Positions 14,889-20,799 of a DNA stretch of 20,799 bases are shown here, piece by piece. Position 1 is the first letter of the stretch; every line of letters starts with the position of its first letter. The DNA comes from CAYRFQ01 sp964423615 (lineage in GTDB: Bacteria; Planctomycetota; Planctomycetia; Gemmatales; Gemmataceae): positions 1 through 20,799 of the forward strand of contig CAYRFQ010000119.1 in assembly GCA_964423615.1 (NCBI GenBank), in the 5' to 3' direction. The position numbers and the translations under genes are program-made. The notes under the pieces are model-generated. The model saw only the letters and a program-made list of their open reading frames with translations, was not told the DNA's origin and ran no database searches.

Positions 14889-17099
14889 ATGAAGCGAACC
14901 TGGGTAGACCAGATGACGACAGATTCGCCCGTCTCGAATTTTGGCGTAGATGATTTCTTCTCTTCAGCGAGTTCGACCGATCCTTCTGCCTTTTATCAGT
15001 GGAGTACGACCACCAACCAAATGGTCTGGGGAGGGCACAGCTCGACCTTTCTTGGGTACAAATCCCAGCAAATGCCAACTTGTCGCGATGCTTGGCTGGC
15101 GCTGGTTCACCCGGAAGATATTGCTCAACTCCAGGAAGTTTACAACACAAACGGGCAAGTCCAAAGCGAGTTGGTCTATCGAGTTCGCCGGGCCGATGGT
15201 CAGTACGTTCCCATTCAAGACCAGGCTGGGTTGGTTTCCGAATCCTTTTGGTTGGGACGGATCTTTGCACCCCAACAGAGCAGTGTAGACGATCCATTTC
15301 GTCAAATCGTCCAATGTACTCCGTTGGGCATTTTGGTTGCCAATGAATGCGGAGACATCGTTTTCGCGAACCCACGCGCGCAGGAACTTTTTGGCTACTC
15401 GTTGTCGGAATTTCTTGATCTCACCGTGGAATCTCTTCTGCCGGAGTCTCAACGAGAAGCCCACCGGGAACACCGCCGGCGATACACGGAAAATCCAGAA
15501 CCTCGTATGATGGCCGATCGCGAGTTTCTGGCGTTACGTCGCGACGGCAATGAAATTCCAGTCGCCGTGGGACTCAATCCCCTGACTCTTGGGTCTAAGT
15601 CGTTTATCACCATGAGTCTGCTTGATCTCTGGGAAAACAAAAGGGCTCAACAGGAACTCGCCAATTTTTTTCGACTCTCGCCCGACTTGCTTTGCATCGC
15701 GAGTTTCGATGGTCACTTTCGTCGCATCAATCAAAGTTTTGAGCGGGTCTTGGGATACACCCAACAGGAGTTGCTCGCCAAACCGTTTGTCGATTTTGTC
15801 CATCCCGACGACAAGGAGTCCACGTATGCCGAGGTGGAGAAACTCCGGCAAGGCAAACCCACCATTCGGTTTTGGAATCGGTATCGAGACACCGACGGTC
15901 GCCACCACTGGTTCGAATGGAATGCCATGGCGATGGTCTCCGATGGGCTCATCTTCGCTGTCGCTCGAGACATCACAGAAAGAATCAACATCCGCGACCA
16001 ACTTCAAGCCCGGGTCGAAAGAGAACAGGCCATTTTGGACAACACCTCGGCGGTGATCTATGTCAAAGGAGCCGACGGCAAATACCAGTTCGTCAACACC
16101 GCTTTTTCAGACCTTTTCTCGGTCAGTTTGATGGACACCATCGGAAAAACGGATCACGACCTCTTTGAGGCCGAGGTAGCAGAGACCTTCAGCGCCAACG
16201 ACGCTCAGGTGGTGCGGACCAAGAAACGATTGCAAGTCGACGAGATTGCCCCGCACGATGACGGACCGCACTCCTACATTTCCGTGAAAGTTCCTCTTTT
16301 TGATGCCAACGGAAAAGTGACCGCGGTGGCGGGAATCTCGACCGACATCACCGACCGGCTCAAAATCCAGAAGACCGAACACGAATTACGGATGGCTCAC
16401 CACGTCCAACAAAGGCTCTATCCAACAAAGCCTCCGGAACTGTCTGGGTACTCGATCGCGGGAGCCTCCCATCCGATGTCGGAACTGTGCGGCGATTATT
16501 TCGACTATATTGTTCTCAGCGGAGGCGACCGAATCGTCTTGACGGTGGGCGACGTGAGCGGTCACGGGCTGGGTCCAGCTCTGCAAATGGTCGAAATCCG
16601 GGCGTTGATTCGGATGCTCCTCAACCAAGGTAACGACATGGTCACGACCCTCGAACTCGTCAACCAAATGATCGTCCAGGACGAAGTCGAGTCGTCATTC
16701 ATCACACTGTTTATGGCCGAACTCAATGGGAAAGAAGGCTGTTTTAACTACGTCGGCGCGGGACATGATGCGTGGGTCGTTCGCGATGGCCAAGAGGTAC
16801 AGCGGCTCGACAGCACTGGTTTTCCCCTCGGCATCATGGAAGTCGGTGGCTTCGAGCAAATTTCCTCCATCCCTCTCGCATCGGGGGATGTTTTGATGAT
16901 GTATACCGACGGCGTGACCGAGGCCGCTTGTCCCAAGCAACAGTTGTTTGGATGCGAACGCGCTCTTGATGTCGTTCATGAGCACCGCAAGGGCTCGGCA
17001 AGTACGATCGTCGAAACCCTGTACGCCAGGGTGTTGGCGTTCGCCGGAGATCAGCCCTTGACAGATGATCTCACGGCAATCGTCGTGAAAGCCGATTGA
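14889..17099 (+). CDS. Four-PAS sensor phosphatase (RsbU/SpoIIE PP2C type)
   Basis: The 736-residue protein is taken from ATG 14889 because GGAG lies six bases upstream; ATG 14841 has no usable spacing and ATG 14913 is another option. Four PAS domains follow in order: ~30-115 ('FLGYKSQQMP', 'LVHPEDI'), ~135-235 ('PLGILVANECGDIVFANPRAQELFGY'), ~255-370 ('CIASFDGHFRRINQSFERVLGY', 'FVHPDDKE', ending in 'ARDITER') and ~380-490 ('VIYVKGADGKYQFVNTAFSDLF', ending 'GISTDITDRL'). A helical linker with 'AHHVQQRLYP' leads to the PP2C core: ELCGDYFD (~534), VGDVSGHG (~552), MYTDGVTEA (~671) and DDLTAIVV (~728), with all metal-binding Asp present. Such proteins dephosphorylate anti-anti-sigma factors in partner-switching pathways in response to small molecules or redox/light signals. 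No anti-sigma or STAS gene is adjacent. No TM segment is seen, so it is cytoplasmic. Confidence 0.93.
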   Translation: MKRTWVDQMTTDSPVSNFGVDDFFSSASSTDPSAFYQWSTTTNQMVWGGHSSTFLGYKSQQMPTCRDAWLALVHPEDIAQLQEVYNTNGQVQSELVYRVRRADGQYVPIQDQAGLVSESFWLGRIFAPQQSSVDDPFRQIVQCTPLGILVANECGDIVFANPRAQELFGYSLSEFLDLTVESLLPESQREAHREHRRRYTENPEPRMMADREFLALRRDGNEIPVAVGLNPLTLGSKSFITMSLLDLWENKRAQQELANFFRLSPDLLCIASFDGHFRRINQSFERVLGYTQQELLAKPFVDFVHPDDKESTYAEVEKLRQGKPTIRFWNRYRDTDGRHHWFEWNAMAMVSDGLIFAVARDITERINIRDQLQARVEREQAILDNTSAVIYVKGADGKYQFVNTAFSDLFSVSLMDTIGKTDHDLFEAEVAETFSANDAQVVRTKKRLQVDEIAPHDDGPHSYISVKVPLFDANGKVTAVAGISTDITDRLKIQKTEHELRMAHHVQQRLYPTKPPELSGYSIAGASHPMSELCGDYFDYIVLSGGDRIVLTVGDVSGHGLGPALQMVEIRALIRMLLNQGNDMVTTLELVNQMIVQDEVESSFITLFMAELNGKEGCFNYVGAGHDAWVVRDGQEVQRLDSTGFPLGIMEVGGFEQISSIPLASGDVLMMYTDGVTEAACPKQQLFGCERALDVVHEHRKGSASTIVETLYARVLAFAGDQPLTDDLTAIVVKAD

Positions 17100-17289
17100 G
17101 CTTGACGCAGGCCAATAGGCCGACAAGGTCCGTACTCCAACAAATCTCTGCGCCCGTCACCAAATCCAATTCTTCTGCCACCCTTGCGTGAACCATTCAG
17201 AATGAGTTGAATAGAGTCACTTTTCGTGCGCCTCGCTTTGTTCGTTCATCGATTTCCATCAAGACCCGATGTCTGGAAAGGATGCGCCC

Positions 17290-18564
17290 ATGCGTGAACA
17301 ACTCGAACAAAATATACTCGACAATCCCCACGATGACGCTCCTCGCTTGATTTACGCCGACTGGCTCGAAGAAAACGACGAGAACGACCGGGCCGAGTTC
17401 ATCCGAACACAGATCGCTCTCGAAGACGAAAATCTCTCGACCGTTGACCGCCAAACCCTTGCCCAGCGCGAGACCGAACTGCTGGAAAAGTATCAACGCC
17501 AGTGGCTGGGAAAGTTAGCTCCGTTTTTACTCGATAACGAAGACGACATTCGTTATGACCGAGCAGGGAATAATTGTGAGTTCCGTTTTCATCGGGGATT
17601 TTTCGAAGAACTCCAAATAGGTACACTGGGATTCCACCTTGTCAACGCAATCATCCAGGCCCCTGAGATGCAGTGGGTCCAGCGTTTCTGCGTTGAGTTT
17701 CAAACAACAGAACACGAGTATCAGTACCGGGTCGACACGAAAGGCGACTCATCGCTCCTGGAAGGCTTGCCGAAAAAGTTCAATACAGAGGAACTCTTGC
17801 TCCTTTGTCCCTATCTTCGGAACGTGCGATACTTGCGAATTGGAGAGAATTGGGATGAGGAGACAGGATGGACCGATAGTTGGTGCTACTGGGAAACGGT
17901 GCCAAAATTAGTGGCCAAAATGCCCAAGTTGGAGGAACTGCACCTATTCTGTAAGGACTACGACCCGGAGGAACTCTTTTCTCTCACAACATTACCTGAA
18001 CTGCGAGTCCTTTGGTCGTTTCACCTGGGCGGCATGTTTCGAGATTATCAGGCTGAAACAGGTTATGTTTATCCGCTTGAGATTTTGGCCAACAACACAA
18101 ATTTCCAGAATCTGGAAACGATTCGCTTTCATCCACACCAAAGCCGAGAAAGCGAATACCCCGAACCCGGAAATTATCATAACTACAGACACCTTTCGTA
18201 CTTACCACTGGATCAAGTCCGATATCTTCTTGAGACACCCAATTTGCCAAAGCTCAGACACCTCCAACTCCGTCTCTCGGACATGGGGGACGAGGGGTGC
18301 GAGGCTATCGCCGAGTCAGGAATCTTGAAACGACTGAAGATACTCGACCTTCGTCACGGAGCCATCACGGACGAGGGCGCGAAACTCCTCGCGGAGTGTC
18401 CCGATTTGAGGAACCTCGAACGGCTTGACGTGAATCGAAACGGTTTGACGCAAGGCGGACTCGAGCTTCTGCGTTCGACCGGAATAACTGTCCTCGGTGA
18501 CGACCAACAAACTCCTGAAGAACTGGAGGGTCGACAATACCTCACCGAAGGCGACTTTGAGTAA
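17290..18564 (+). CDS. Repeat-companion (TIGR02996-type) leucine-rich-repeat protein, copy 1
   Basis: The 424-residue protein is taken from ATG 17290, because GGAAAGGA lies at the right distance and the N-terminus then aligns with copy 2; ATG 17269 would add seven residues. Residues 1-45 are the Gemmata-type repeat-companion motif (MREQLEQNILDNP, LIYADWLEE, DRAEFIRTQIALE). Residues ~45-85 are helical and charged. The remainder contains irregular LRR-like segments: 'LRNVRYLRIGENW', 'MPKLEELHLFCKDY', 'LPELRVLWSFHLGG', 'LPKLRHLQLRLSDMGDEGCEAIAESGILKRLKILDLRHGAITDEGAKLLAECPDLRNLERLDVNRNGLT'; the last is of RNI/cysteine-containing LRR type. No signal peptide is seen. A protein-binding role is inferred; the family's function is not established. 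Confidence 0.88.
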   Translation: MREQLEQNILDNPHDDAPRLIYADWLEENDENDRAEFIRTQIALEDENLSTVDRQTLAQRETELLEKYQRQWLGKLAPFLLDNEDDIRYDRAGNNCEFRFHRGFFEELQIGTLGFHLVNAIIQAPEMQWVQRFCVEFQTTEHEYQYRVDTKGDSSLLEGLPKKFNTEELLLLCPYLRNVRYLRIGENWDEETGWTDSWCYWETVPKLVAKMPKLEELHLFCKDYDPEELFSLTTLPELRVLWSFHLGGMFRDYQAETGYVYPLEILANNTNFQNLETIRFHPHQSRESEYPEPGNYHNYRHLSYLPLDQVRYLLETPNLPKLRHLQLRLSDMGDEGCEAIAESGILKRLKILDLRHGAITDEGAKLLAECPDLRNLERLDVNRNGLTQGGLELLRSTGITVLGDDQQTPEELEGRQYLTEGDFE

Positions 18565-18575
18565 AGGAATACACG

Positions 18576-19823
18576 ATGCGTGAACAACTCGAACAAAACA
18601 TACTCGATAACCCCCACGATGACGCTCTTCGTCTGATTTACGCCGACTGGCTCGAAGAAAACGGCGAGAATGACCGCGCCGAGTTCGTTCGAGCGCAGAT
18701 CGCTCTCGAAGACGAAAATCTCTCGACAGAAGACCGACAAACCCTTGCCCAACGGGAAGCCGAACTGCTGGAAAAGTATCAACGCGAATGGTTAGGGGGC
18801 CTCGCCCCGTTTTTGCTCGACGGCAAGGATGACGTTCGTTTAGATCTGGAAGAGCAGAACTGCGAATTCCGATTCCGACGCGGATTTTTCGAAGAGTTGC
18901 ACATAAAGACGCTCGGGTATCATCTTGCCCAAGCGATGGTCACGAACCCGCTCATGAACTGGGTTCGCAATTTAGCTATCGACCTTCCGAGTGGCAAGTG
19001 GGACTACAGCGATCAACAACCGGGGTGGGTGTCAACTGCGTTCGATACGGTTCCTGACGAGTTCGACGTCATCGACATTCTGAAACAATCCCCTTACCTG
19101 AAAAACGTCCGGTGTTTACGAGTCGGGGAAGACATGGACGATGCCGAAACGGACATCCCTTGTTACTGTTATGTGAGGAATGTTGTCGGTTTGGTCGCCA
19201 TGATGCCACAACTCGAAGAACTTCACTTGCTCTGCAAAGCCTACGAAGCTGCCGATCTGTTTGCGTTATCACTGCCCCACCTAAGGGTGCTGCGAATGTA
19301 CCATTTGGGTGGGTTTTTCCAGGATCAGGAACAGGGAGTCGGATACGCTTATCCTCTCGATATTCTGGCCAAGAACACGAGCTTCCAGAACCTCGAAGTC
19401 CTTCGATTTCATCCCCACGCGTCAGAAGAAGAGGATGAAGCAGGTCTCAACGTCTCCTACATACCGCTTGAGCAAGTGCGGCATCTCCTCGAACCATCGA
19501 ATTTGCCAAAGCTGAGGTATTTACAGATTCGCCTTTCGGACATGGGCAACGAAGGGTGTAAGGCCATCGTCGAATCCGGCATTCTCAAGCGGCTGGAAAT
19601 ACTCGACTTGCGTCACGGCGAGATCACCGACGAAGGAGCGAAAATCTTGGCGACTTGCCCCGATTTTCGGAATCTCAAGTGGTTCGACATACAACGTAAT
19701 AGCCTCACGGAAGAAGGAATCAACTCGCTCCAAAGTAATGGAGTGGATGTCCGGGTCGGAACTCAACTCAACAGCAATGAACTCGGGTGGCGTGAATATC
19801 TCTACGAAGGTGACAGCGAGTAA
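18576..19823 (+). CDS. Repeat-companion (TIGR02996-type) leucine-rich-repeat protein, copy 2
   Basis: The 415-residue paralogue starts 12 bases after the stop codon of copy 1, with AAAGGAA seven bases before its ATG, so the two are almost surely co-transcribed. The first ~80 residues differ from copy 1 at only about ten positions, and the LRR end (from 'LPKLRYLQIRLSDMGNEGCKAIVESGILKRLEILDLRHGEITDEGAKILA') is also close. The middle (~90-230) is clearly more diverged and contains a Cys-rich patch 'DIPCYCYV'. Both copies end in a similar acidic tail (REYLYEGDSE, RQYLTEGDFE). This pattern of conserved ends with a diversified middle suggests tandem duplication followed by divergence of the presumed binding surface. 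No catalytic motif is seen. Confidence 0.88.
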   Translation: MREQLEQNILDNPHDDALRLIYADWLEENGENDRAEFVRAQIALEDENLSTEDRQTLAQREAELLEKYQREWLGGLAPFLLDGKDDVRLDLEEQNCEFRFRRGFFEELHIKTLGYHLAQAMVTNPLMNWVRNLAIDLPSGKWDYSDQQPGWVSTAFDTVPDEFDVIDILKQSPYLKNVRCLRVGEDMDDAETDIPCYCYVRNVVGLVAMMPQLEELHLLCKAYEAADLFALSLPHLRVLRMYHLGGFFQDQEQGVGYAYPLDILAKNTSFQNLEVLRFHPHASEEEDEAGLNVSYIPLEQVRHLLEPSNLPKLRYLQIRLSDMGNEGCKAIVESGILKRLEILDLRHGEITDEGAKILATCPDFRNLKWFDIQRNSLTEEGINSLQSNGVDVRVGTQLNSNELGWREYLYEGDSE

Positions 19824-20287
19824 GCCGTGAGAACGCCTTGACGCCGGTACTGCAACGGAGTGTCCTCATGCCTTTGTTAAAGTGTTGCGCAACCAATGAA
19901 CCAAAGTAGCATGCGAACGGGATGTGCCGTCCGCCAGGCTTTGAGAAGTAGTAGGCACACTACGTGGGTCGTCCGCTTCTTTTTCTGGACTAGCAACGGC
20001 ACACGCCCTTCGCGTGCTAGTCCATCCACGCAGGTCGCAATCATATAATGTACTTGCCTCTACCTCTGCCTATGCGCTTACACAGTTCCAGCCAAAGCCG
20101 ATTGGGTGACCGTCTACTCCTAATCATTCAAGAGAAAGGTCAACACTATCTGTATCACCGAGTCGTACCTGCGGTGTTGAAGCTCGACCCACAATTACTC
20201 AAGGCTATTCCAGGACGCGTGCTCGACCGAGGCCGTTCGTTCTTCCAGTTCGCGGGAACGGGACAAGATGTTTATCCTAAACCGTGA
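19824..20287. other. Non-coding or decayed stretch with strong hairpins
   Basis: The frame 20048-20287 is open but resembles no family I recognise; it runs into the pseudogene frame and may be its decayed upstream part. The first ~220 bases hold GTAGT/ACTAC (5-bp stem near 19948-19965) and the long stem at 19986-20024 given separately. Confidence 0.5.
19986..20024. repeat. 10-bp stem hairpin with competing pairing
   Basis: TGGACTAGCA (19986-19995) is a perfect inverse of TGCTAGTCCA (20015-20024). The loop contains ACGGCACA (19996-20003), which is also a perfect inverse of TGTGCCGT at 19923-19930, so two mutually exclusive folds are possible. A T-rich run (CTTCTTTTTCT) lies before the stem. 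It may be a dispersed planctomycete repeat, a terminator for the LRR pair read on the minus strand, or a structured RNA. Confidence 0.6.
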
Positions 20288-20771
20288 GTCATTGCCACAA
20301 AGCATGCCGGTTACAAGGACCTCGAGACTTTCTTGAGGCTCTATTCCTTGGCCGACACAGACGGCGACGGGAAGTTCGATCCGAGTGAATTCCGCCTCTA
20401 CCCGAAGGCCAAACGTGGTGTGTCGTTCCACAATCCAGGCGATTTCGCCAACAACGGCGATTACATCGGTTCCGGAAACGTCAACGAAGGTGGTATGGAG
20501 CGGTTTCGTTGAAGCTCCGTTGACGGATAATTTCCAGTTCACATCGCTTCTCGGAAAGAACGAACAACTTGCGGTATGGATCGATGGGAAGATCGTTCAT
20601 ACAGGCGGGTTATCGGAGAGGATCCATAAGGAGGCGTCGCTAAGAGCAGGTCATCGGCATCGCATCCGTGTGGAATACATTAATCCCGATGGTCGCACCG
20701 AACTCAAAGTGTTGTGGTCAAGTCGAGTGGTCGATCCGACCCGACTGCCTAATACTACAGCGCTACGGTGA
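20288..20771 (+). pseudogene. Remnant of an EF-hand / PA14-domain protein (frameshifted)
   Basis: After an in-frame TGA (20285-20287) the frame reads 'HAGYKDLETFLRLYSLADTDGDGKFDPSEFRLYP'; bases 20354-20389 encode a canonical calcium-binding EF-hand loop (DTDGDGKFDPSE). That frame ends at a TGA near 20510. The adjacent frame then reads from ~20493 'VWSGFVEAPLTDNFQF', 'NEQLAVWIDGKIVHTGG', 'AGHRHRIRVEYINPDGRTELKVLWSS', the core and end of a PA14 domain, stopping at TGA 20769-20771. One extra base near 20490 explains the switch. PA14 domains bind carbohydrates, and planctomycetes carry many large exported proteins with them. With a stop and a frameshift and no start nearby, this is taken as the decayed 3' end of such a gene; sequencing error is the alternative. 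Confidence 0.7.
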
Positions 20772-20772
20772 T

Positions 20773-20799
20773 CGATTTTGAGATCGGTTTTTCTTCTTT
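20773..20799 (+). terminator. Terminator-like hairpin with T-run after the PA14 remnant
   Basis: CGAT (20773-20776), loop TTTGAG, ATCG (20783-20786), extendable by two G-T wobbles and one A-T pair, is followed by GTTTTTCTTCTTT to the window end. It sits at the stop codon of the remnant, supporting this as a true gene end. Confidence 0.45.

Overview
The window looks like a planctomycete chromosome segment, most likely from the Gemmata-like group. The markers are two genes starting with the 'repeat-companion' (TIGR02996-type) N-terminus, a DUF1559 protein, a sulfatase of the iduronate-2-sulfatase type, PPC-domain and permuted S55-type secreted proteins, and a low density of classical operons. 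This is inferred from protein families read by eye, not from a search.

Layout. (1) 1-6353, plus strand: three exported or surface proteins in a row: a TPR/PPC protein cut by the window edge, a SpoIVB/S55-like protein and a beta-propeller/Fn3-like protein. The gaps between them hold a fold-back inverted-repeat element (1485-1622), a short interspersed repeat with four recognisable copies (two form the leader and ribosome-binding region of the next gene, one lies inside coding sequence), and a pair of overlapping hairpins. (2) 6354-8055: an intergenic inverted repeat, a minus-strand secreted protein ending in an inhibitor-I9-like domain, and about 680 bases with no supported gene. (3) 8056-10373, plus: a compact trio of acyl carrier protein, a short ketosynthase-like protein without an active-site Cys, and a full ketosynthase with an intact Cys-His-His triad; the last two overlap by ATGA. 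(4) 10620-12065 sulfatase, convergent with a minus-strand DUF1559 protein (12296-13525) that carries a zinc ribbon and a tandemly repeated Arg/Asp/Glu linker. (5) 13795-14493 an NMN adenylyltransferase-like protein resembling the eukaryotic type, preceded by a 31-base palindrome. (6) 14889-17099 a four-PAS, PP2C-type (RsbU/SpoIIE) phosphatase. (7) 17290-19823 a tandem pair of paralogous repeat-companion/leucine-rich-repeat genes. (8) 19824-20799 a structured non-coding stretch, then the decayed end of an EF-hand/PA14 protein and a terminator-like hairpin.

Apart from the ACP/ketosynthase trio and the tandem LRR pair, neighbouring genes do not obviously share a pathway. The most unusual content is in the non-coding and repeat structure (fold-back element, leader repeat, palindromes), the reversed order of S55 motifs, and the minimal ketosynthase set. 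I see no tRNA, rRNA, CRISPR array, transposase or phage gene.
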